Shown: positions 1-7,019 of the stretch, one piece after another | Numbering within the stretch: the first letter of the stretch is position 1 | Layout of the letters: every line of letters begins with the position of its first letter | Assembly (NCBI GenBank): GCA_035280025.1 | Contig: DATEGT010000054.1 | Location: 1-7,249 of the forward strand | Origin: VBDM01 sp035280025 | GTDB taxonomy: Bacteria; Pseudomonadota; Gammaproteobacteria; Burkholderiales; SG8-39 | Reading direction: 5' to 3' | DNA length: 7,249 nt | Notes under the pieces: generated by a model | The model's input: the letters and a program-made list of their open reading frames with translations, nothing else | Databases searched by the model: none | What the model was told of the DNA's origin: nothing | Made by a program: the position numbers and the translations under genes

Positions 1-379
1 GCGCCTTCACGTCGTCGCCTGCGACGCCATGGCCCTGTGCAGCCTTACCGAGGCTTTCTCGCTGTCGGCGATAGAGTCGATGGCCCTGGGCCGGCCGGTC
101 GTCCATTCCGACGTCGGCGGCGCTCCGGAGATGATCTTTCCCGGGCGAAACGGCTTTCTGTTCCCGCCGGGCGACACAGGGGCATTCGTTGACAAGCTTG
201 CGGTCCTGGCCGACCGGGAAGTCTCCGTGAGAATGGGCCGCGAGGCCCGCGCTACGGTCGAGGCGCTCTTTTCGGAGAGGACCATGGTGGACCGCTATGA
301 GCGTCTTCTGCTCGCAATCTGCGGAGAGGGGACGACAGTCCATCCGGAGCATGCCGACCGCGTCAACGCTACACATTGA
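1..379 (+). CDS. GT4-like glycosyltransferase, C-terminal fragment (5' end outside window)
   Basis: The reading frame is already open at base 2 and runs to a TGA at 377-379, giving about 125 residues. The ATG at 29 lies inside the domain and is not a credible start. The fragment shows the nucleotide-sugar-binding end of a GT-B fold glycosyltransferase. An E-x7-E motif is seen in TEAFSLSAIES (the two Glu 8 residues apart), followed by MALGRPVV, then DVGGAPEMI and NGFLFPPGD. This is the order typical of GT4 C-terminal domains, and a helical tail follows (EARATVEALFS...YERLLLAI). The likely role is transfer of a sugar from a nucleotide donor onto a growing glycan at the cytoplasmic face of the membrane. 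Sugar donor and acceptor cannot be read from this part. It sits 54 bases upstream of the secreted repeat protein on the same strand, so it is probably in the same operon. The fold assignment is firm; the specificity is unknown. Confidence 0.88.
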   Translation, partial: RLHVVACDAMALCSLTEAFSLSAIESMALGRPVVHSDVGGAPEMIFPGRNGFLFPPGDTGAFVDKLAVLADREVSVRMGREARATVEALFSERTMVDRYERLLLAICGEGTTVHPEHADRVNATH

Positions 380-423
380 AATCCAAGACTGGCGGGCGCC
401 CACACGGAAAACCAACAACCGAC

Positions 424-427
424 GGAG
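424..427 (+). promoter_or_regulatory. Shine-Dalgarno site for the secreted repeat protein
   Basis: GGAG lies 6 bases before the ATG at 434. A second in-frame ATG at 443 would be 15 bases away. The spacing therefore favours 434 as the start, and this also keeps the Arg-rich n-region (MRLMRH) of the signal peptide. Confidence 0.6.
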
Positions 428-433
428 CCACTC

Positions 434-1993
434 ATGAGACTCATGCGGCACGCCAATGCGATCGTCCTCCTCGCGTCCTCCATCATTCCCCTGATGCCGG
501 CTCAGGCCCAGGCGCAGCTGGGCAGTCTGGTGGTGACGATCTCGTCGCCGGCTTCCGGCGTGGCGGTCTCCGGCACCGTTCCGGTCAACGCGACCGTGAG
601 CGTCGTGGGCCTGCTTACGGTGTCGAGCGTTCAATTTCAGCTCGACGGCGCCAATCTCGGCGGCGCGGACACGAGCGCGCCGTACTCGGTCTCCTGGAGC
701 ACGACGACCGCGGGCAACGGCTCGCATACCCTGACTGCCGTAGCGCGAACCTTGATCGGCGGCCTCCAGTTCACTTCCAATCCCGTGACCGTGACGGTGG
801 CCAACGACACGACGCCACCGCCGCCGCCTCCTCCGTCGGCACGCTTCGAAGAAACCGATCCGTCGATCAGCTACACGTCCGGCTGGAACCAGGACGACAG
901 CAGCAAGACCTGGAGCGGTGGCACGGCCGCGCTTTCGACCGCTCCCGGCGCGCAGGCGTCGTTCACCTTCACCGGGCCCTCGGTTACCTGGATCGGCGGC
1001 CGCGCACCCGGCACCGGCATCGCCAGCGTCTCCGTCGACGGCGTATTCCAGAGGAACGTCGATACGTACTCGAAGACGGAGGAGATCCGCGTGCCGATGT
1101 TCGAGGCAACCGACCTCGCCAACACGACCCACACGCTGACGATCGAAGTCACCGGTCAGCAGAACACTGCGGCAAGCGGGAACCAAATCGTGATCGATGC
1201 ATTCGACGTTCCCGCGGCGACGATCTCGCGTCTGCAGGAAACCGATCCGTCGGTGAGCTTCAGTACGGGCAACTGGGTGCAGAACGACACCAGCAGGCCG
1301 TGGAGCGCAGGGATCGCCGCGCTCGCCAATCAGGCGAACGCCCAAGTGACATTCACCTTCACCGGCACCGCCGTGACCTGGATCGGCGCGAACGGGCCTC
1401 AGACAGGAATTGCGAACGTGTTCATCGACGGGGCGCAGGTGGCGAGCAACCTCGACACCTATGCGCCCGCTGAGCACATCCAGGCGCCGCTCTTCACGGC
1501 GAACGGTCTGTCCAACTCGAGCCACACGATCTCGATCCAGGTTACCGGCCAGCACAACCCCGCCGCGAGCGACGCCATCGTCGTCGTCGATGCGTTCGAG
1601 GTGATCACCCCCGGCGTGCGCCATCAGGACACCGACCCGGCCATCGCCTACGGTCCCGGCTGGGTCCAGGACAACCGCGACAAGGCCTACAGCGAGGGCG
1701 CCACGGCGGAATCCGAGACGACGGGCGCGCAGGCGACCATCACGTTCACCGGAACGGGGATCAGCTGGATCGGCGCGCGCGGACCGCAGACGGGCATCGC
1801 CCGGATCTCGCTGGACGGCGTCTTCGTCGAGGAATTCGATACCTACGCGCCGACAGAGGGGCCGCAGCACACCGACTACTCCACGAGCGGGCTGGCGCGG
1901 GGGACGCACACCTTGACGATCGAGGTTGCCGGCAAGAACGCCGTTTCGACGAATGCCTGGATCCTCATCGACGCTTACGACGTGATCCCGTGA
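434..1993 (+). CDS. Secreted protein with Ig-like domain and three tandem beta-sandwich modules
   Basis: This 519-residue protein has no function I can name. Seen in sequence: a signal peptide at residues 1 to about 25-27 (MRLMRH, then a hydrophobic VLLASSIIPLM, then an AQAQAQ cleavage region). There is no Cys, so it is not a lipoprotein. Residues about 32-124 look like a bacterial Ig-like domain of the Big_7 type (SSPASGVAVSGTVPV, VQFQLDG, APYSVSW, GSHTLTAVA). A Thr-Thr-Pro7 linker follows (126-134). Three tandem modules then occupy about 137-259, 267-390 and 397-517. Each has ETDPs-like, W-x2-D/N, FTFTG, WIG, TGIA, DG, DTY and a closing IDAFDV-like strand. Modules like this are seen in other bacteria attached to extracellular or glycan-related proteins and probably form jelly-roll, galactose-binding-like folds. 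There is no catalytic motif, C-terminal membrane anchor, PEP-CTERM or sorting signal. The setting between two glycosyltransferases suggests a polysaccharide-binding or matrix role; that is inference. An adhesin or a non-catalytic part of an export system is also possible. Confidence 0.9.
   Translation: MRLMRHANAIVLLASSIIPLMPAQAQAQLGSLVVTISSPASGVAVSGTVPVNATVSVVGLLTVSSVQFQLDGANLGGADTSAPYSVSWSTTTAGNGSHTLTAVARTLIGGLQFTSNPVTVTVANDTTPPPPPPPSARFEETDPSISYTSGWNQDDSSKTWSGGTAALSTAPGAQASFTFTGPSVTWIGGRAPGTGIASVSVDGVFQRNVDTYSKTEEIRVPMFEATDLANTTHTLTIEVTGQQNTAASGNQIVIDAFDVPAATISRLQETDPSVSFSTGNWVQNDTSRPWSAGIAALANQANAQVTFTFTGTAVTWIGANGPQTGIANVFIDGAQVASNLDTYAPAEHIQAPLFTANGLSNSSHTISIQVTGQHNPAASDAIVVVDAFEVITPGVRHQDTDPAIAYGPGWVQDNRDKAYSEGATAESETTGAQATITFTGTGISWIGARGPQTGIARISLDGVFVEEFDTYAPTEGPQHTDYSTSGLARGTHTLTIEVAGKNAVSTNAWILIDAYDVIP
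842..1210 (+). repeat. Protein-level repeat module 1 of 3
   Basis: Residues 137-259 of the secreted protein. Landmarks are EETDPSISY, SGWNQDDSSKTWSGG, ASFTFTG, VTWIGGRAPGTGIA, VDGVF, VDTYSKTEE, HTLTIEVTG and VIDAFDV. It differs from modules 2 and 3 in having APGTGIA rather than GPQTGIA and SKTEE rather than APxE. Confidence 0.85.
1232..1603 (+). repeat. Protein-level repeat module 2 of 3
   Basis: Residues 267-390. Landmarks are QETDPSVSF, GNWVQNDTSRPWSAG, VTFTFTG, VTWIGANGPQTGIA, IDGAQ, LDTYAPAE, HTISIQVTG and VVDAFEV. The nucleotide sequence has drifted well away from the other copies, so this is an old duplication and not a recent expansion. Confidence 0.85.
1622..1984 (+). repeat. Protein-level repeat module 3 of 3
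   Basis: Residues 397-517, ending two residues before the stop. Landmarks are QDTDPAIAY, GPGWVQDNRDKAYSEG, ATITFTG, ISWIGARGPQTGIA, LDGVF, FDTYAPTE, HTLTIEVAG and LIDAYDV. The usual Trp in the W-S-x-G strand of modules 1 and 2 is replaced here by Tyr (AYSEG). Confidence 0.85.
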
Positions 1994-2002
1994 GCGTGCC
2001 GC

Positions 2003-2027
2003 CGAGGCGAGGAACGCGAACGCCTCG
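2003..2027 (+). other. 7-bp inverted repeat between the secreted protein and glycosyltransferase genes
   Basis: CGAGGCG at 2003-2009 is perfectly complementary to CGCCTCG at 2021-2027, with an 11-base loop. It lies 9 bases after the upstream stop codon and 20 bases before the next ATG. No T-run follows, so it is not a standard intrinsic terminator. It could be an RNA hairpin that stabilises the upstream message or lowers expression downstream, or chance in GC-rich DNA. Confidence 0.35.
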
Positions 2028-2047
2028 ACGCCACGCCACGAGCGATC

Positions 2048-3172
2048 ATGGAAACCCGGCCCGGAGCGCTCCTCCTCGGCCCGCACCGCGGCGCGGTGAG
2101 CGGCGTCAGCACGCACCTCAATCTCCTGCTCGCCTCGCGGCTCGCCGGCGAGTTTTCGCTCGCGCATTTCCAGGTGGGAAGCGAGGGGCGTAGCGAAAGC
2201 CGCGCGGCCTTCGCCTGGCGACTGCTCACCAGCCCCCTGCGGCTCGCCGCGACGATACTCGCCCGTCGCGCGGCCATCGTGCACATCAATACCGCGCTCA
2301 ACGCCCGCGCCTACTGGCGCGACCTCGCGTACCTGATCGTCGCGAGGATCTGCGGTGCGCGCGTGCTCTGGCAGGTGCACGGCGGGTCCCTGCCGCAGCC
2401 TTTCTTCGGCGCTAGCCGCATCCTCGCCGGGTTTCTCCGGGCGACGTTGCGGCTTCCGCATGCCCTCGTCGTCCTCGCGCGCGTGGAGCTCGAGGCCTAC
2501 CGCGAATTCGTTCCCGGGCAGCGGGTCCTCCTGCTGCCCAACGGCATCGATTGCGCCAGTTACGCGGCGGTCGTGCGCACGCGGCACGATCCCGCTTCCC
2601 CGCTGCGGCTCGCGTACGTCGGACGGCTCGCGCGCGAAAAAGGCCTCGACGACGCGCTGCAAGGACTGGCGCTTGCGCGCGCCGGAGGGGCGAGGGCGCG
2701 GCTCGTGGTCGCGGGAAGCGGCCCCGAGCGGTTGCGCCTGAGGCGGCGGGCCGATGAGCTCGGGCTCGCGGGCGAAGTCTCGTTCGAAGGGCCCGTATTC
2801 GGCGAGGACAAGGCCCGGCTGCTCGGCGCGACGGACGCGACGCTGTTTGCGAGCCACGGCGAAGGGCTTCCGTACGCGCTGCTCGAAAGCATGGCGGCGG
2901 GCGTTCCGGCGATCGCCACCAGCGTGGGCGGCATTCCCGACGTCGTCGTCGACGGCGTGCACGGGCTGCTGGTCCCGCCGCGGGACGCGCGAGGCATCGC
3001 CCGCGCGATCGAAAAGCTGGCCGCGGACCGGGAGCTGCTCGCGCGCATGAGCGCCGCGTGCAGGCAGCGGATCGCGGCGGGGTATTCGATCGACCGCCTG
3101 GCGGAGCAATTCCGCAGCCTCTATTCCGAGTTGTGCGCGGCGGGGCAAGCGAACGCCCCGGGCAGGTTCTGA
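2048..3172 (+). CDS. GT4 family glycosyltransferase
   Basis: This is a complete 374-residue GT-B glycosyltransferase, a normal length for GT4. The N-terminal domain has a Gly/Ser-rich loop (GAVSGVSTHLNLL, residues 15-27), VHINTALNARAYWRD (78-92) and WQVHGG (108-113). The C-terminal domain has LPNGID (163-168), YVGRLAREKGLDD (190-202), VVAGSGPE (220-227), the E-x7-E pair Glu272/Glu280 in HGEGLPYALLES, and TSVGGIPDVV plus GLLVPPRD. It would transfer a sugar from a nucleotide donor to a lipid-linked glycan on the cytoplasmic side; donor and acceptor are unknown. There is no signal peptide or clear membrane span, so it is probably peripheral to the membrane. The start is the first ATG after an in-frame TGA at 1991-1993; the ribosome-binding site is weak. 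The next gene starts only 3 bases after its stop, so co-transcription is very likely. The family call is firm; its substrate is not. Confidence 0.93.
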   Translation: METRPGALLLGPHRGAVSGVSTHLNLLLASRLAGEFSLAHFQVGSEGRSESRAAFAWRLLTSPLRLAATILARRAAIVHINTALNARAYWRDLAYLIVARICGARVLWQVHGGSLPQPFFGASRILAGFLRATLRLPHALVVLARVELEAYREFVPGQRVLLLPNGIDCASYAAVVRTRHDPASPLRLAYVGRLAREKGLDDALQGLALARAGGARARLVVAGSGPERLRLRRRADELGLAGEVSFEGPVFGEDKARLLGATDATLFASHGEGLPYALLESMAAGVPAIATSVGGIPDVVVDGVHGLLVPPRDARGIARAIEKLAADRELLARMSAACRQRIAAGYSIDRLAEQFRSLYSELCAAGQANAPGRF

Positions 3173-3175
3173 CCC

Positions 3176-5035
3176 ATGTGCGGAATCGCGGGATGGATCG
3201 CCAGACGCGCACCCGCGGCCGGGGTGCTGTCCTCCATGCTCGGCGCGATGGCCCATCGCGGGCCGGACGGCCACGGGGCGTGCCGCTTTCAGTGCGCCAC
3301 CGGCCAGCAGATATCGCTGGGGCACCGGAGGCTGGCGATCATCGATCCGGAAGGAGCGCGCCAGCCCATGTGCGACGCGGCCGCCGGGCTCGCGCTGACT
3401 TTCAACGGCGAGATCTACAACTTTCGCGAGCTGCGGGGCGAGCTGCGCCGGCTCGGCTACCGCTTCGCCCTCGATTCCGACACCGAGGTGCTGCTCCGCG
3501 CCTACCAGCACTGGGGAAGGGACGTCGTCCATCGACTGCGCGGCATGTTCGCGTTCGCGATCTGGGACGCGAACAGGGAGCGCCTGTTCCTGGCGCGCGA
3601 CCGCTTCGGGGAAAAGCCCCTGTTCCTCTACGAGAACGGCGGCGACCTGTATTTCGCGTCTGAGATCAAGGCGCTGCTCTGCGTTCCGGGGCTGGCGGTC
3701 TCCGCCGATCTCCACGCCGTGTGGGACTACCTCGCGTATCGCTACGTTCCCGGGCCGGGAACGCTTTTCAGGGGCATCCGGAAGCTGATGCCGGGCACGA
3801 CGGCCGTGTGGGAGCGCGAGACGCTGAGGGAAGAGCGCTATTGGACCGCGCCGGACCAGGCGCCGCATCCGGCGCCCCGGGGCGGGGACGATCTCGTCGC
3901 CGAGTTCCTGGTCCGCCTCGAGGAGGCGGTGAGGCTGCAGATGATGAGCGATGTGCCCTTCGGCGCCTTTCTCTCGGGCGGGATCGACTCGTCGACCATC
4001 GTAGCGCTCATGAGCCGCCACAACTCGCTCGTCAGGACATTCTCCGTGGGCTTCCGCGAACGCCGCTTCAGCGAGCTCGCCTATGCCGCGGCAGTGGCGC
4101 GGCACTTCGGCACGCGGCACCAGGAGATCGTCGTGTCCCACGCGGATCTGGTCGAGCGGCTGCCGCGGCTGGTCGCCTTCCGCGACGCGCCGGTGTCCGA
4201 GCCTTCGGACATCGCGATCAATATGCTCGCGTGCGAGGCCTCGCGCAGCGTGAAGATGGTGCTGACCGGGGAGGGCAGCGACGAGCTGCTGGGCGGGTAT
4301 CCCAAGCATCTCGCCGAGCGTGCCGCGCGCGGGTTCCAGCTTCTGCCGGGGGTGCTGCGCCGCCGCCTGATCGCGCCGCTCGCCAGCGCCTTGCCGTACG
4401 GCTTTCGCCGCGTGAAGACGGCTGTCGCCAATCTCAACATCGAAGACCGGCGCGAGCGCTATGTGCGCTGGTTCGGCGCGCTGAATCGCGAGGAGCGGGA
4501 CCGGCTCAGCGTCCTCCGCGTAGACGGGCGCCCGGCCCGCCACGGGCCTCCATTCGACTCCGACCCGCGGTCCAGCCCCCTGCAGCGGATCCTCTATTTC
4601 GACCAGACGAGCTGGCTGCCCGACAACCTCCTCGAGCGCGCAGACCGCATGACGATGGCCGCTTCGATCGAAGCGCGGGTGCCGTTCCTCGATCACGAAT
4701 TCGCGGCGTTCGCCTCCTCGTTGCCCGACCGCTACCGCGTGCGTGGCCTCCACGGCAAGTGGATCCTGCGCGCAGCGGTCCGGCGCCTGCTTCCCGAGCG
4801 CATCCTCGCGCGGCCGAAGGTCGGCTTCCGCGTGCCGGTCAGCGACTGGCTGCGCGGCGACATGCGCGACTACCTGCTCGATCATCTGCAGAGCGCTTCT
4901 TCGCGGACCCGGACGTACTACGACGGGCGCGTGCTCGACCGCATGCTCGCCGAGCACCTCGGCGGCAGGCAGAACCACGAGAAGCTTCTTTGGGCCCTGC
5001 TGAATCTCGAGCTGTGGCACCGGCAATATGTCTGA
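3176..5035 (+). CDS. asnB: Asparagine synthase-type glutamine-hydrolysing amidotransferase
   Basis: This 619-residue protein has both domains of the AsnB family intact. The class II glutaminase domain (about 1-200) starts with the nucleophile Cys2 directly after Met, which fixes the start. It has AHRGPDG (26-32), GHRRLAIID (49-57), NGEIYN (77-82) and SDTE (101-104). The synthetase domain (about 235-610) has the ATP-pyrophosphatase loop SGGIDSS (267-273), LTGEGSDELLGGY (363-375), DNLLERADRMTMAASIEARVPFLDH (a conserved block in 483-507), HGKWILR (526-532) and RPKVGFRVP (546-554). The family uses glutamine and ATP to turn a carboxylate into an amide through an acyl-adenylate. Plain asparagine synthesis is possible, but AsnB homologues inside polysaccharide clusters are often assumed to amidate a sugar acid or other cluster-specific acid; that is inferred here. 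The length is greater than the roughly 550 residues of E. coli AsnB and fits the longer cluster-associated type. It lies 3 bases after the glycosyltransferase and overlaps the next gene by 8 bases. Confidence 0.94.
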   Translation: MCGIAGWIARRAPAAGVLSSMLGAMAHRGPDGHGACRFQCATGQQISLGHRRLAIIDPEGARQPMCDAAAGLALTFNGEIYNFRELRGELRRLGYRFALDSDTEVLLRAYQHWGRDVVHRLRGMFAFAIWDANRERLFLARDRFGEKPLFLYENGGDLYFASEIKALLCVPGLAVSADLHAVWDYLAYRYVPGPGTLFRGIRKLMPGTTAVWERETLREERYWTAPDQAPHPAPRGGDDLVAEFLVRLEEAVRLQMMSDVPFGAFLSGGIDSSTIVALMSRHNSLVRTFSVGFRERRFSELAYAAAVARHFGTRHQEIVVSHADLVERLPRLVAFRDAPVSEPSDIAINMLACEASRSVKMVLTGEGSDELLGGYPKHLAERAARGFQLLPGVLRRRLIAPLASALPYGFRRVKTAVANLNIEDRRERYVRWFGALNREERDRLSVLRVDGRPARHGPPFDSDPRSSPLQRILYFDQTSWLPDNLLERADRMTMAASIEARVPFLDHEFAAFASSLPDRYRVRGLHGKWILRAAVRRLLPERILARPKVGFRVPVSDWLRGDMRDYLLDHLQSASSRTRTYYDGRVLDRMLAEHLGGRQNHEKLLWALLNLELWHRQYV

Positions 5036-7019
5036 GACCGCTGCGGGCCTGCGCTGGCGCCTCAACCGGCTGCGCTGCATGTCGCTCCCGGAGGTGCGCC
5101 ACCGGGCGCTGCGGTCCTTCGCGATTCGGGCCGAGCGCTGGGGGCTCGCGCGCCGCGAGGCGGTCCCGACGCCCGATCTCGCGCAGACGTCCAGTCGCTG
5201 GATCCACCCACGAGCCGAAGTCGACGCCAGCCGGTATCTGTCCGCGGCCGATCGCATCGCTGAAGGCAGGTTCGACGTCTTCGCGCTGGGCGACGTCCGG
5301 CTCGGCGCCCCGCCGCGCTGGAATCGCGATCCCAAGACCGGCGTGGAAGCGCAGCTCGCCTTCGGCATGCTGCTCGACTACCGGGATCCGCGGCGGGTCG
5401 GCGACATCAAGTACCTGTGGGAGCCCAATCGCCACCACCACATCGTGACGCTCGCGCAGGCCCATGCGTTGAGCGGCGACTCCCGGCATTTCGACGTGAT
5501 CCGGGAGCATCTTGAGAGCTGGTTCCGGGCCTGCCCTTACCCGATGGGGCCCAACTGGTCGAGCGCGCTCGAGGCGGCGATCAGGCTGGTGAACTGGTCC
5601 GTCGCGTGGCAGCTCATCGGCGGCGCCTTCTCGGTCCCGTTCCGGGACGCACGGGGCGCGCGCTTCAGGGCGCGCTGGCTGGAGTCGGTCTTCCGGCACG
5701 CGCAGTTCGTCCGCCGGAATTTCTCGCTCTACTCCTCGGCCAACAACCATCTCCTCGGCGAGGCGGCAGGGTTGTACATCGCCGGAACCACGTGGCCACA
5801 CTGGCCCTGCGCCCGCGCGTGGGTGGAGGAGGCGAAGGCGGTCCTCGAGCGCGAGGCCCTGCTGCAGAACGCCTCCGACGGCGTCAACCGCGAGCAGGCG
5901 ATCTCCTACCAGCAGTTCGTTCTCGACCTGCTCCTGCTACCGTTCCTCGCGGGCAGGGCGAACGGGCAGCCGTTTTCCGCAGCGTTCGAATCGCGCATCG
6001 AGGCGATGCTCGAATTCCTCGCTTCGATCATGGACGCCGGCGGCCACGTCCCGAGGTTCGGCGATTCCGACGACGCGCTCGTCGTCAGGCTTTCGCAGGA
6101 ACCGGGCCAGTGCCCCTTCAGGTCGCTGCTCGCGACCGGCGCGATCCTCTTTCGCCGGGGAGATTTCAAGGCGAAGGCGGGCGCACTGGACGACAAGACG
6201 CGCTGGCTCCTGGGCAGGGGCGCCGACGCGGCGTTTCAATCGCTGGTCGTCGATGCAACGTGGCTCCCGGTGAGGCGGGTGTTTCCCGAGGGCGGCTACT
6301 ACATTCTGGGCTGCGATTTCGAGACCGAAGACGAGATCCGGCTGGTCGCGGATGCCGGCCCTCTGGGCTATCGGTCGATCGCAGCGCACGCCCACGCCGA
6401 TGCCCTCGCCTTCACCCTGTCGGTCGGAGGACAGGAGTTCTTCGTCGATCCCGGCACCTACGCGTACCACACGCAGGGCGTCTGGCGCGACTACTTTCGC
6501 GGCACCGCGGCGCACAGCACCGTGCGGATCGACGGCCTGAGCCAGTCGCAACCGGGAGGAAAGTTCATGTGGCTCGGAAAAGCCGCGGCCGGCTGCAGCC
6601 TGTGGCGGCCTTCTGCCGAGCGCGACCTCTTCGAGGGTTGGCACACCGGCTATCTGCGGCTCGCCGACCCCGTGATGCACCGGCGCCGCATCGCGCTCGA
6701 AAAGCGGTCGAGGCGGATCGTGATCTGGGACATCTTGCACATGGCTGCGGCGCACGACGTCGAGCTCTTTTTCCACTGCACCGATCGATGCCGGGTCGAG
6801 CCCGTAGGCGACGGGTATGCGCTCCGCGGGGACGCTAAGACGCTCCTCCTCCGCCTTCCGCGTGCCGAGGGGGCGACGGCCCGCGTCCGCCACGGCGACC
6901 TCGACCCGATCTCCGGCTGGGTATCCAAGCGGTTCGACGCCAGGGAACCGGCGCCGACCATCGCGTGGAAGGCGCGCCTCGCGAAAGGGGCGGTGCTGCG
7001 CAGCGAAATCATGTGCTGA
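5028..7019 (+). CDS. Heparinase II/III family protein (putative polysaccharide lyase)
   Basis: This 663-residue protein has the layout of heparinase II/III-like enzymes. The N-terminal two-thirds is helical, an expected alpha/alpha toroid at about 90-400, with WEPNRHHHIV (131-140), GPNWSSALEAAIRLVNW (174-190) and YSSANNHLLGEA (235-246). The C-terminal beta-sandwich (about 415-650) has GGYYIL (422-427), AHAHADALAF (453-462), FFVDPGTYAY (471-480) and RGTAAHSTVRIDG (491-503). Family lyases split uronate-containing glycans by beta-elimination. By analogy, Asn240, Tyr294 and a His of the AHAHAD block are candidate catalytic residues, and His496 is conserved-looking. The N-terminus (RWRLNRLRCMSLPEVRHRALRSF) is basic and helical, with no hydrophobic signal-peptide core, which is odd for a lyase acting on an exported polymer. 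Translation is probably coupled to asnB by the 8-base overlap. The family call is strong; the substrate and lyase activity are inferred. Confidence 0.9.
   Translation: MSETAAGLRWRLNRLRCMSLPEVRHRALRSFAIRAERWGLARREAVPTPDLAQTSSRWIHPRAEVDASRYLSAADRIAEGRFDVFALGDVRLGAPPRWNRDPKTGVEAQLAFGMLLDYRDPRRVGDIKYLWEPNRHHHIVTLAQAHALSGDSRHFDVIREHLESWFRACPYPMGPNWSSALEAAIRLVNWSVAWQLIGGAFSVPFRDARGARFRARWLESVFRHAQFVRRNFSLYSSANNHLLGEAAGLYIAGTTWPHWPCARAWVEEAKAVLEREALLQNASDGVNREQAISYQQFVLDLLLLPFLAGRANGQPFSAAFESRIEAMLEFLASIMDAGGHVPRFGDSDDALVVRLSQEPGQCPFRSLLATGAILFRRGDFKAKAGALDDKTRWLLGRGADAAFQSLVVDATWLPVRRVFPEGGYYILGCDFETEDEIRLVADAGPLGYRSIAAHAHADALAFTLSVGGQEFFVDPGTYAYHTQGVWRDYFRGTAAHSTVRIDGLSQSQPGGKFMWLGKAAAGCSLWRPSAERDLFEGWHTGYLRLADPVMHRRRIALEKRSRRIVIWDILHMAAAHDVELFFHCTDRCRVEPVGDGYALRGDAKTLLLRLPRAEGATARVRHGDLDPISGWVSKRFDAREPAPTIAWKARLAKGAVLRSEIMC

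Noticed and set aside
376..381. TTGAAA resembling a -35 promoter element before the secreted-protein gene
   Set aside because: No -10-like sequence is found about 17 bases downstream, and the bases overlap the stop of the preceding gene.
394..401. GGGCGCCC 8-base palindrome in the gap after the first glycosyltransferase
   Set aside because: It has no loop to form a hairpin and no T-run, and such palindromes are common by chance in this GC-rich sequence.
376..1473. 365-codon + strand open frame over the secreted-protein gene
   Set aside because: The translation is Arg/His-rich and without any domain. The overlapping frame has a signal peptide and clear repeat modules, so this is a GC-driven shadow.
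1900..1993. Possible PEP-CTERM or other C-terminal sorting signal on the secreted protein, which would link the cluster to an exosortase
   Set aside because: The C-terminus ends in the last beta strand (LIDAYDVIP) with no hydrophobic span or basic tail, and no exosortase gene is in the window.
3721..5448. 575-codon + strand open frame spanning asnB and the heparinase-like gene
   Set aside because: Low-complexity Ala/Arg/Pro translation. It is out of frame with two well-supported proteins whose motifs are intact across the whole span.
4839..5801. 320-codon - strand open frame
   Set aside because: Antisense shadow of high-GC codons over asnB and the heparinase-like gene; no recognisable domain and no ribosome-binding site supporting it. 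The same reasoning removes the - strand frames at 5937-6893 and 2412-3212.
5606..6838. 410-codon + strand open frame within the heparinase-like gene
   Set aside because: Arg/Ala-rich shadow. The real frame carries the conserved AHAHAD and VDPGTYAY blocks in this stretch.
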